Assembly: GCA_964396185.1 (NCBI GenBank)
Contig: CAYNEI010000002.1
Location: forward strand, 61,781 to 125,780
DNA from: CAYNEI01 sp964396185
GTDB taxonomy: Archaea > Thermoplasmatota > SW-10-69-26
Length of the DNA stretch: 64,000 nucleotides
Direction of reading: 5' to 3'
Shown: piece by piece, positions 33,898 through 42,400 of the stretch
How the letters are laid out: the number at the start of each line of letters is the position of its first letter
Position numbering within the stretch: position 1 is the first letter of the stretch
Notes under the pieces: generated by a model
The model's input: only the letters and a program-made list of their open reading frames with translations
What the model was told of the DNA's origin: nothing
Databases searched by the model: none
Translations under genes and position numbers: made by a program

Positions 33898-34518
33898 TCA
33901 ACCATCCTCCGGGGCTCGCTCTACGCTCCCAGTGCTCGGCGCGCTCGTGCCGGCCAGCATCCTACGCACCCGGCTCAAGCCAAGCAGCAGCAGCGATACC
34001 ACCGTTGCCAGCACGATCACACCGGGAGCGCTCTCCAGCTCCACTGCCCCTTTGAGGAACGGGTGGACGCCTGGCGCCCCGATCGACGGGAACGCGACCA
34101 CAGCGGCCAAAAGCATGCCAGCCAGGGCGACCACCGAGAGCAGTCGGCGCCTGGTGGCGTGCAGGGCTTGCTCGCCAGCACCTCGCGCGAGCTCGGCGAC
34201 GTCGAAGCGCCGTAGGAGATCCCCAATCTCAAGCCCCGTTAAGACGAGCACGGTGCCCGCTGCGAGCAACAGCTTGGGGAGGAGGCCGATCGGGAACTCG
34301 ATGGAACCGAGCGAGGCGAGCGCAAGCAAGCCGCCGGCGACGTAGAGCAACCAGGGCCGATCGAGCAAGACCCAAGCAAGGGAGGCCAGCACCGCGAGAA
34401 GGCCAACGGCCCCCACGTGGATCGGGGCGCCCGACCCCACTGCCACGCCTGTGAACAAGCCGGCCCCCAGGGCGAGAAGGACCCCGGACTGGACGCGGAT
34501 CGCCCGCACGAGGCTCAT
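33898..34518 (-). CDS. Small polytopic membrane protein, last gene of the MoxR-DUF58 operon
   Basis: 206 aa with about five to six hydrophobic helices (SGVLLALGAGLFTGVAVGSG, VGLLAVLASLAWVLL, WLLYVAGGLLALASLG, KLLLAAGTVLVLTG, LLSVVALAGMLLAAVVAF, VIVLATVVSLLLLGL) and a charged amphipathic loop (IGDLLRRFDVAELARGAGEQ). Its ATG overlaps the DUF58 stop by 4 nt, so it is translationally coupled to it. In haloarchaeal clusters of this kind the gene after DUF58 encodes a small membrane protein (DUF7519-like); this could be its equivalent, but I cannot confirm homology by eye. Function unknown. Confidence 0.7.
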   Translation of the reverse strand: MSLVRAIRVQSGVLLALGAGLFTGVAVGSGAPIHVGAVGLLAVLASLAWVLLDRPWLLYVAGGLLALASLGSIEFPIGLLPKLLLAAGTVLVLTGLEIGDLLRRFDVAELARGAGEQALHATRRRLLSVVALAGMLLAAVVAFPSIGAPGVHPFLKGAVELESAPGVIVLATVVSLLLLGLSRVRRMLAGTSAPSTGSVERAPEDG

Positions 34519-35756
34519 CCCATCACCGCCTCCAGGAAGGCTGATGGGAGGGGTCGGCCTCCCTCGAGTTCAACGAAGAGACCGCCTGCGCCCCGGACCC
34601 GGTCTCGGACCAGGGCCCGGTGAGCCTGGCGGACCTGGACCGCTGGATGTTCGGCCCACTGGCTTGGCCAGACAGAGGGCGCAGAGAGCGCGATCACCTG
34701 GTGGTCCCTTGCGGCGAGGTCCTTGACGGCCGCGATGACCGTCGGGTCCGTCTCGAACGAGGAGGCCAAGACGACGGGTTGTCCCGGGCTCAACCTGGGG
34801 AGGAGTTCTTTGACAACGTGATCCAGCCGTGCTCGGCCCGTCGGTCGCGTCGTCGAGATCTCTTCCAGGATCGTCCTGCGCTGCCTCTCCGGGGTCTGTG
34901 GATGGACGGTCTGCAAACGGTCGGTAAGGATGTGGAACTGGACCCTGTCCCTGTTCTCGATCAAGTGCGCTGCAAGAGACGCCGCCGCTCTCGCGCACGC
35001 GGCGAAGGGTGAGCGCAACAGCAGGCCATCGTGGGACCGCGCAGTCGCGTCCAGGATGATGGCCACGCTGATGAAGGTCTCACGCTGGCGCTGGTTGACG
35101 ATGAGCCCCTCCGATCTGGCCGATGCCCGCCAGTTGATCGAGCGCATCGAATCCCCGTGCTGCCACTGACGCAACGTGTAGAACTCGAACCCATCGCCGG
35201 GTTGGCTGGCCTCGTGGGTCCCGAAGAAGTTCACCTTCTCACCGATCTGGAGCGGGGCTCCCTTCAGGTCCTCCAGGCGCGGTTCCACGAGCACCGTCGA
35301 TGGTTGTGCGAGCTGCTCTTCCAGGAGCCGCAACCCGGATGGGTCAGAGAGCCGGATCCTCAGGGGCCCGACAGCGTAGGCTCCGAGCAGGCGAGGCCGG
35401 ATCTCTGTCTCCCATGCCACCTCGTCCCCGGCAGGGATCACACGGACCCCTCGCACCGAGGCGTCGTCCCGCTCGAAGCTCGGGTCCAGCGAGAGCTCGT
35501 GATCCACCACGAGCGGGCTGCGTCCCGCGTTCTCTACGGTGAGACGAGCGGTGAGCTGTTGGTCCTCGCTCACGCGCTTGGTGGATAGTTCGATCTCGGC
35601 TCGCACATCCGGCCGCGCGATGGCAAGCGCGTTCACGCTGTAGAGGATGAGCAAACCAGCGCCGAGCACCGCGGCTGGGTAGGCGGTCAGCAAGAGCCCC
35701 CCCGCGAGCAAGCCCGCCGCGATGGCGAGGAACACTGGGCTCTTGCGCGTTAACAT
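34515..35756 (-). CDS. DUF58 domain protein
   Basis: 413 aa. Two N-terminal hydrophobic segments (FLAIAAGLLAGGLLLTAYPAAVLGAGLLILY) precede an extracellular-type beta domain (RVSEDQQLTARLTVENAGRSP). The DUF58 signature lies near residue 195: GFEFYTLRQWQHGDSMRSINW then ASARSEGLIV. The rest is a von Willebrand A-like fold (FISVAIILDATARSHDG, PVVLASSFETD). DUF58 proteins work with MoxR AAA ATPases, probably as chaperone or assembly factors for metalloproteins or envelope complexes. A GAGGTG site precedes the ATG. It overlaps the next gene by 4 nt. Confidence 0.85.
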   Translation of the reverse strand: MLTRKSPVFLAIAAGLLAGGLLLTAYPAAVLGAGLLILYSVNALAIARPDVRAEIELSTKRVSEDQQLTARLTVENAGRSPLVVDHELSLDPSFERDDASVRGVRVIPAGDEVAWETEIRPRLLGAYAVGPLRIRLSDPSGLRLLEEQLAQPSTVLVEPRLEDLKGAPLQIGEKVNFFGTHEASQPGDGFEFYTLRQWQHGDSMRSINWRASARSEGLIVNQRQRETFISVAIILDATARSHDGLLLRSPFAACARAAASLAAHLIENRDRVQFHILTDRLQTVHPQTPERQRRTILEEISTTRPTGRARLDHVVKELLPRLSPGQPVVLASSFETDPTVIAAVKDLAARDHQVIALSAPSVWPSQWAEHPAVQVRQAHRALVRDRVRGAGGLFVELEGGRPLPSAFLEAVMG

Positions 35757-35758
35757 CC

Positions 35759-35804
35759 TGCACCTCGACGCTGGGAGTACACCTTGACGATGGGCCTACA
35801 CCTT
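35759..35804 (-). repeat. 19-nt tandem repeat between MoxR and DUF58 genes
   Basis: Units starting at 35759, 35778 and 35797 share (T)(A/G)CACCTT/C and GACG(A/C)TGGG on the plus strand; about 2.4 copies. The distal unit lies in the last codons of the MoxR gene. Read in the gene direction each unit carries AAGGTGTA or GAGGTGCA, and the last one serves as the DUF58 ribosome binding site. Confidence 0.5.
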
Positions 35805-36824
35805 CGGCACGGGTGTCTCTTCCACGATGGACTCGATGACGTCTGTGGCTGAGACGTCGTTCAACTTCGCCTCGGGGTCCAGGATCACCCGGTGGGCAAG
35901 CACTGGGCCCGAGAACTCCTTCACATCATCCGGTCGGACGTAGGCGCGTCCTTGCATCGCCGCGTTCGCGCGGGAGAGCTTGAGCATGGCGAGCGATCCG
36001 CGGGGGGATGCACCGGCCTTGAGCTGGGGGTGGCGACGGGTCTCGTCGACGATCCTTGAGATGTAGCGGAACATGTCCCTGTCGACGTGGATCTGCTCGA
36101 CGGCCCGCTGCATCCCAGCCACCGCCTTGGCGCCCGAGATCTTCTGGACGTCGTGCTCGTCTTGCCCTCGGTCCACGCGGCGCCGGAGGATCTCCTCCTC
36201 GTCGTCGAGGCTCGGGTAGCCCATGGAGAGTTTCATGGAGAAACGGTCCATCTGGGCTTCAGGGAGCGGGTAGGTGCCCTCCTGCTCGACGGGGTTCTGG
36301 GTCGCGAACACGCTGAACGGTTTCGCGAGCCGGTGGGTGGCTCCTTCCACGCTGACCTGTTTCTCTGCCATGGCCTCCAGCAGCGCCGACTGGGTCTTGG
36401 GGGAGGCCCGGTTGATCTCGTCTGCGAGCAGGATGTTGGTGAAGATCGGGCCTGGATGGAACTCGAACTGGTTGTCCTTCTGGTTGAACACAGAGCTCCC
36501 GGTGATATCCCCCGGGAGGAGGTCTGGCGTGAACTGGATGCGGCTGAAGCCGCAGCCGGAGGCTTGGGCGAAGGCCTCGCACATGACGGATTTGCCGAGC
36601 CCAGGCATGTCCTCGAAGAGAACGTGGGCACCGTCTGTGAGGAGCGCGACCATCACCTTCTCCAGCACCTCGGGCTTGCCCACGATCACCTTCCCAACTT
36701 CCCCAACGATCTTGTTGGAGATCCTCTTGACGGCCTCGATCTGCTCTGATGGGTCTGCTCCCCCAGGTCTCGTGCCAGGTTGTTGGCTCGCATGCGGCGC
36801 GCTTCGGTCCTCTTCCTTCATCAT
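35796..36824 (-). CDS. MoxR-family AAA+ ATPase
   Basis: 342 aa, the usual MoxR length. The helix VKRISNKIVGEVGKVIVGKPEVLEKVMVALLTDGAHVLFE leads into Walker A (DMPGLGKSVM) and Walker B (NILLADEINRASPKTQSALLEAM), followed by sensor 1 (FSVFATQNPVEQEGTYPLPEAQ) and the C-terminal lid. These are the standard MoxR blocks. MoxR ATPases remodel or activate target proteins, often metal-dependent or envelope complexes, together with DUF58/VWA partners. The first ATG (36824) overlaps the TGA of the DUF4350 gene. The N-terminal 25 residues are Pro/Gly-rich and likely disordered. DUF58 follows after 39 nt. Confidence 0.9.
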   Translation of the reverse strand: MMKEEDRSAPHASQQPGTRPGGADPSEQIEAVKRISNKIVGEVGKVIVGKPEVLEKVMVALLTDGAHVLFEDMPGLGKSVMCEAFAQASGCGFSRIQFTPDLLPGDITGSSVFNQKDNQFEFHPGPIFTNILLADEINRASPKTQSALLEAMAEKQVSVEGATHRLAKPFSVFATQNPVEQEGTYPLPEAQMDRFSMKLSMGYPSLDDEEEILRRRVDRGQDEHDVQKISGAKAVAGMQRAVEQIHVDRDMFRYISRIVDETRRHPQLKAGASPRGSLAMLKLSRANAAMQGRAYVRPDDVKEFSGPVLAHRVILDPEAKLNDVSATDVIESIVEETPVPKV

Positions 36825-37942
36825 GCTGATCTCCGGTTCCCGTCGGCTGTAACGTTCTCGAGTGCTTCGTCCAGGGCCCTACGCCGCTGGCTTGTTGGAC
36901 CCTCGCTGGTCGCGGTGGTGTCCGTTGGCTCAAGGCCGGCCCGGATCGCTTCCACGTCCACTGCTGGGCGCCCGGATGAAAGGTCATCCGGTGTATCCCC
37001 TTTGGGTTCTGTGTCGTGCGTCGACTCCGAGCGTCCCCAAAGGATCGCCAACACAGGTACCGCGACTGTACCGGCAGCGATCACCCCCAGGACCCCGCCG
37101 AGGAGTGCGAGGGCAGCGTGCCCTGGACGCAGCGACGCATCGACGACGCCCGCGTGGGCTGCGTGGCTCGTATCGATGATGACGGTCCCACCGTCCGGGA
37201 GCAGGGTCGAGACCAGCTCGCGGGTTAACGGCCCGTTCCCTGCCTCGCCGATCCCCTCGTTGGTGAACGGGTACCCGCTCGTGAGGACGATCGCCCGGCC
37301 GTTTTCGGACAGGGCGCCAACCACGAACGGGCCCCGGCTGTCCGCGGGATCGAGCCGCCCGTTCGCGTTCAAGTCGACGAAGCTGGAGGCCGTCGTGTTG
37401 GCAAGGATCTGCCAGGCCTGTTCGCCCGTCGGCCCTTCACTGATCACCAGGGGCGCTTCCAGCAGGATCTCGCGCTGGGCCTCCCCCCCGGACCAGTTCG
37501 CAGGAACCTTGGTGGGATCGGGCCCACCGAGGGTTGCATCGAAGACATGGCGAGGCCGGATCGCGACCCCGAGCTTCTCTGCGATCGGTGCTGAGGCGCC
37601 CTCTCCATCCGCGACCAGGACCTTCCCCCCATCCTGGACCCAGTCCTGGATGAGGTCAGCCTCCGCGTCCAGGTACGGCGCGGTGGGGTCCACGATCGCG
37701 AAGAGTGTCTTGGCTGGATCCCAGTCCTCAGCCATCCGTGGACTCAGCGCGGTCGACCGAACCGTGTACCCCATCCCTTCGGCGGCCTCAGCGAACCCTG
37801 AGAGGCCCGCCTCGGAGCGGTCCACCGGGGAGACAGACGCGGGAGCCATCACGGCCGTGGCGAGGATCACCAGGAGGACGACTGCAGCGCCGAGGGGCCA
37901 CAGGCGTACCATGGCCGACCCGAAACGGCGCCAGTCCCTCAC
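36821..37942 (-). CDS. DUF4350 domain membrane protein, first gene of the MoxR operon
   Basis: 373 aa from GTG 37942 (TTG 37945 is the alternative). A first membrane helix (RLWPLGAAVVLLVILATAVMAP) is followed by the DUF4350-like domain: DRSEAGLSGFAEAAEGMGYTVRST, then KTLFAIVDPTAPYLDAEADLIQDWVQDGGKVLVAD. The region GRAIVLTSGYPFTNEGIGEAGN fits a glutamine-amidotransferase-like fold. A second membrane helix (ALALLGGVLGVIAAGTVAVPVLAILWG) precedes a cytoplasmic tail of about 70 residues. DUF4350 proteins occur next to MoxR and DUF58 in both bacteria and archaea. Transcription probably starts from the TATA box at 38041-38050, with a leader of about 75 nt that could encode a 25-codon peptide. Confidence 0.8.
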   Translation of the reverse strand: MRDWRRFGSAMVRLWPLGAAVVLLVILATAVMAPASVSPVDRSEAGLSGFAEAAEGMGYTVRSTALSPRMAEDWDPAKTLFAIVDPTAPYLDAEADLIQDWVQDGGKVLVADGEGASAPIAEKLGVAIRPRHVFDATLGGPDPTKVPANWSGGEAQREILLEAPLVISEGPTGEQAWQILANTTASSFVDLNANGRLDPADSRGPFVVGALSENGRAIVLTSGYPFTNEGIGEAGNGPLTRELVSTLLPDGGTVIIDTSHAAHAGVVDASLRPGHAALALLGGVLGVIAAGTVAVPVLAILWGRSESTHDTEPKGDTPDDLSSGRPAVDVEAIRAGLEPTDTTATSEGPTSQRRRALDEALENVTADGNRRSA

Positions 37943-38040
37943 CAAAATCGGTCCCCCTCTCGGCTGCCTCGATGCGCGTTTCCCCTCGGGTCATCTGGCC
38001 TTCGGGAGCGGTCCATCGGGAGCAACCCAGGCCACCTTCG

Positions 38041-38050
38041 CTATAAATCA
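38041..38050 (-). promoter_or_regulatory. BRE/TATA promoter of the DUF4350-MoxR-DUF58 operon
   Basis: On the minus strand TGAAAACTGATTTATAGCG contains the BRE-like GAAAAC followed by TATA core GATTTATAG. The predicted start is near 38020, leaving a roughly 75-nt leader before GTG 37942. Confidence 0.5.
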
Positions 38051-38117
38051 GTTTTCAGGGATAGCGCTTGAGTTCGATACTCGAGAGCGCCTCGTTCGAG
38101 GGCCTGAGGGACCGCAC

Positions 38118-38126
38118 GGTTTACGG
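38118..38126 (+). promoter_or_regulatory. TATA-like box for the TolB-like protein gene
   Basis: GGTTTACGG, centred about 28 nt before GTG 38150; predicts a nearly leaderless transcript. Confidence 0.4.
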
Positions 38127-38149
38127 GGGAGAAGGCGCTTGCCGGCCTC

Positions 38150-39343
38150 GTGTCCAGCTGGCCCATCATCTACCTGCTCGCCTCCCTGGCTCTCCTGGCA
38201 GGCCCCATCGCTCAAGTGCCGGGCCAGGCCGCGCCACCCTCCTTGATCCCGGATCATCTCGACCGGGTCTCAGAGACTCCATCCTTCGTGAACGCCATCG
38301 ATGTGCACCGAGACCAGGTTGCCTGGGCCTCACCGGCCAACGACTCGATCGAGATGCGAGTCGCGAACCTGACCACCGGGGAGGAGGACCTCGTGACGGC
38401 CATCTCTGACCCGGACTCCCAGATCCAGATCGAGAGCTTGGCCTTCGACGGGACGTGGATCGTCTGGTCCGACGACCGTTTCGGTGGCTTCGAGCTCTTC
38501 GCGGTGGACATCGAGGATGGACGCCTCGTCCGCCTCACAGACGATGGCGCCGACGATCTCCAGCCGGACGTTTCCGAGGGGCGTGTCGTGTGGGCCCGGG
38601 ATGGTGATCTTCGCATGGCTGGGCTCCCCTCGGGCACCCAACGCGTGTTCTTCCCAGGTGTGGGGCCCTCACCGAGCCCTGCGATCGAGGGGGATCGGGT
38701 GGCATGGGCGCACTCGAACGGTACCGAGCGGTACGTCCTGGTCAGCGAGCAAGGCGTGCCCTCGCCCCTGGCCATCCACGATGATCCTGGCGTGGGGTCC
38801 TTCGAACCGGCCACCGACGGGGATCGGGTTGTGTCCCTCGGCGTTGTCCTGCGCACGGCCAACGGCTCGATCGAGGGGGTCGAGGGGGCTGTCGTCCAAT
38901 TCTCTGAGGTCGAGGTGGATCGATCCGCGCCCAGTCCACGGTTGGTGGAGGTGAACGCGACGAACCTAACGGGGTTGCGGGACATCTCGAACGCCGCGAT
39001 CGGTGGCGGTCACGTCGGTTGGATGGAGTCCAGCCAAGGGGCCACGCGGACCCTCTATATACAAGACGTCGGAGGCGACCACAGTGGCCGGATCCAGGAG
39101 GTCCTCGGCCGCGCCCAGCTCTCAGCCACGCACCTTCTCGTTCTACAGAAGGTCGATGGGGAGAGCGGACCACGTGGCGAGCTGCTCGGCGAGATCCACG
39201 CCGGCGCATGGGGCGCCCCTGGCGTGGGCGGGGGGAGCGGTAGCTCGGGAAGCGCCACCTGGGTGCTGGCTGCTGGCGGCATCGCGCTTCTGGTCATCGG
39301 CCTCGCCTGGAAACCCGTGAGCGAGCGGATCGGGAAGCGGTGA
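38150..39343 (+). CDS. Secreted TolB/PD40-like beta-propeller protein with C-terminal membrane helix
   Basis: 397 aa from GTG 38150. Signal peptide SSWPIIYLLASLALLAGPIA. The body has the repeat pattern 'P.I.GDRVAW......LY..D...G....LT', for example FDGTWIVWSDDRFGGFELFAVDIEDGRLVRLTD and DDLQPDVSEGRVVWARDGDLRM, which is the PD40/TolB propeller signature with about five to six blades. A Gly/Ser linker is followed by one membrane helix (ATWVLAAGGIALLVIGLAW) and a basic tail. It may be a surface binding module. It is divergent from the MoxR operon (about 200 nt between starts) and is separated from the giant operon by its own promoter region. Confidence 0.75.
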   Translation: MSSWPIIYLLASLALLAGPIAQVPGQAAPPSLIPDHLDRVSETPSFVNAIDVHRDQVAWASPANDSIEMRVANLTTGEEDLVTAISDPDSQIQIESLAFDGTWIVWSDDRFGGFELFAVDIEDGRLVRLTDDGADDLQPDVSEGRVVWARDGDLRMAGLPSGTQRVFFPGVGPSPSPAIEGDRVAWAHSNGTERYVLVSEQGVPSPLAIHDDPGVGSFEPATDGDRVVSLGVVLRTANGSIEGVEGAVVQFSEVEVDRSAPSPRLVEVNATNLTGLRDISNAAIGGGHVGWMESSQGATRTLYIQDVGGDHSGRIQEVLGRAQLSATHLLVLQKVDGESGPRGELLGEIHAGAWGAPGVGGGSGSSGSATWVLAAGGIALLVIGLAWKPVSERIGKR

Positions 39344-39420
39344 GCCAGCTCATCACTGGTCAACCCTGTGTCGATAGAAATCGTCGACGGTCAGCATGAA
39401 CCGTGCCTAGAGATGCACGA

Positions 39421-39432
39421 GAAAAGTTAAGA
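39421..39432 (+). promoter_or_regulatory. BRE/TATA-like promoter of the giant surface-protein operon
   Basis: GAAAAGTTAAGAAC, preceded by CGA. It repeats the GAAAAGTTAA string used at 20353. The predicted start is near 39455, with a leader of about 40 nt holding a GGAGG at 39477-39481. Confidence 0.5.
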
Positions 39433-39494
39433 ACCTCCAGAGTCTCGCTCTGCCTGTACCGGTGTTCGAGCTCTTTGGAGGCGATTCGCTCGTG

Positions 39495-42400
39495 ATGAGG
39501 AAGAAACCGTTCGCTGTCTTGATCGCCTTCCTCATGGTTATCGGCGGGACAGCATCGCTTAGCGCGGTCCTACTGGACGGCGGATCCGGTTTCTGGGGTT
39601 CGGATTCTGCCGATCCTGCCGGCGCCTCCGGACCAGGATCTGCGTCCACCACCCTCAACACGAGCAACGTCCTCGAAGCCCAGAACGCGACCCGGATCCT
39701 CGCAGCGCTCACTGGCGTCGACCTCGGAGACCTTTCCGAAGGGAACCTCCTCGAACGCCTCTCCTCGATGGAGGATCTGCGGACCGACGAGCTCGCATCC
39801 CCTGGAAGCGTCTTGCGCGCCGCAGGCACGGCGATGGGGGTCGACGCCTCGACCTACCCGCCCGTCCCAGCCAGCCCATCCTTGACTGCATCGTTGGACC
39901 GCTACGCCCAGGCCGTCGAGCAGGAACCGCTGAACGCGACCGAGCGTTCCGTCGCCGAAACCCTCCCTGCACCGATCCGGGACGCGCTCACGCCCGCCAT
40001 CGACGCGCTCACCTACGCGACCACCGAGCAACGCGCTGCCCTGGCTGAGCTGTCCTCCCAAGACCAACTCGTCCTCCTCCAACTCGCCGCGCGCACGCTC
40101 CCGTCCACGGACGACAGCGACCCGCTCACCCAGACCGAAGCTTCGCACCTCGCCAAGCTGACCGAGCGCGTGGACGTGGCCCGCCTCGTGCACGCCAGCA
40201 CCGTGCTCACCGATGCCGCCATGGAGACACACGATCGCCTCAAGCTCGCTCTCGAAGAGCTCCGGGGCCAAGCGCCCCTCGCCACCTCCAACCTCTCTGA
40301 CGCGCAGACGTCCGAAGATGGCCCAGGGGACGGTGCCAGCTCCAAGCTCCGAACAGGAGCCGCGATCCTCCGGGCAAGATCCCACGGGGGCGGGCTCCAA
40401 GCAGACCCGGGTGGCACGTTGACCGACCAGCTCCACACCCTCGTGACCAGCCAGTACCCTGGCCTGGACATCGCCCCAACCGTCGACGGGGCCGAGATCC
40501 TCGAGGGCCTCCCGGCCGACCTGCACGACGCGGTGTTCTCCATCCTGGCTGCCTACAACGGTCCCCCGGCGGACCCACAAGCTCCAGGGATGCAGGCAAG
40601 CGCGCACGATCGTGCAACAGATCTGCTGGAGACGCTCGCGGACCTCGCACCCACCTTGGAGAGATGGTCGCTCATCTTATCCAACACACCCCCAGACCTC
40701 CACTTCCGCACCCCCGAGGAGATCGCCCAACGAAGAGCCGGGCTCGCGCTGACCGCCCCGGCCCGTGCGACGACCCTCGAGGACGCCCTGCGTCTGGGCG
40801 CGGGCCACGCAGGGTTGTCCACGAGCTTCACGTCCAGCCCCGTATCCCCACCGGCTGCCTCTGACGCGCTGGCCCACTGGTACGATGCGTTCGGGATCGA
40901 TGTGGATCCATCCGAACAGCAAGCGGCGCTCTCGGCCATCGACGAGCTCCCCGACCACGTGGCGCAAGCTGCCGCCGTACTCTTGGCCGCCCAGGTCAGC
41001 GCCTACGGCATCCTGCAGGAGGCCACGATCGATGCAGCCGACCAGCGGTTGCTGCGCGAGGCCGCCCCAGTCGTCAGCGCGGTTCTCAGTGGCCACATGC
41101 CGGCCGAGCACCAGCTCGGCAGCGTTGAGGCCTTCCAGGATCTCTCCACCACCCAGTCCAGCCACCTCATCGATGCGGGCCTGCTGCTGGCTGGGGCGAC
41201 CGACCAAGCCCGCGCGATCCTCGAGGCCGCGCAAAACGGGGATGAGGACGAGCCCGGTGCCCCCTCGACTCCACCCCCGCCGAGCCACCCCCCCGAAGGT
41301 CCCGACACGCCCAACCCGCGTGGACCTGGGGCACCCGATGCGGGCCTTTCCCCCGAGGGTCCCTTCGCCGATCCCGGCAACGATGTGTGGTTCGAGGATC
41401 CCTCCGGGCTCATCCTGATCACCGGCCAGGGACGCTCCCACTACCCAGCCGAGCACTACGCCCTGACCATCGATCTTGGCGGCAACGACCGCAGAGCGGA
41501 CAACGCAGGCGGCGTGAACAACGGCCAGGATGTCCCGATCGCGATCTCCATCGACATGGGCGGGGACGACCGCTACGACACCGAGAAGGTCTACGCCCAG
41601 GGAGCCGCAGCCATCCTCGACCCGGACGAGCCACCGGCCATCGGCATCCTGGCCGACTACCGTGGCGACGACGTCTACCGTGCAGGCCCCTTCTCCCAGG
41701 GCGCCTCGTTCCTCGGTGGACTCGGCATCCTGCTCGACGTCAGCGGCGACGACACGTACCAGATCGAGGGCTCCTCCTCTGATCTCCTCGCGAGGTTCGA
41801 GGTCGCCGGCGGACAAGGGTACGCGTTGGCCGCACCCGGCATCGTGGACGCGCTCTACCCCCCGGCCCTCGGCCTGCATAGCGATGTGGCCGGTCACGAC
41901 GCCTACGAGGCACCCAACGGCCAAGGCTCTGCGATCTCGCTTGGCGATGAGCGCATGACGACGACCGGGGTGCGAAGCGCCACGGCGATGCTGATCGAGG
42001 GCCTCGGCGAAGACACCTACACGTGCGAGGGGGTCTGTCTGGGCTGGGGGCGCATCGGCACACCACAGGGCCTGGAGTGCGGTGGTCCAAGTGGCCCGTG
42101 TGAGCCCGGCGTCGAGTCTGGGCTTACGGCCTTCAACCCGAACCGGCCGGGCAACGTGCTCGCCACGGGAGCGTTCATCGACACGGGTGGACACGACACC
42201 TACGAGCATGCTAGGGGGAAGAACAACCGCATCGGGCCCACGGAAACCGGTATGCTCTTCTCCCGGACCCCTGGCGGGTTCCTTTCAACCACCGGCGTCC
42301 AGTTCGGGTTCCGCGTGAACCACAGCACGACCATCGATGCCGGCTTGACCGACTCGAACGGGGATGGCGTGCCGGACCTGGTGGCCCATTCGCTTGGCCA

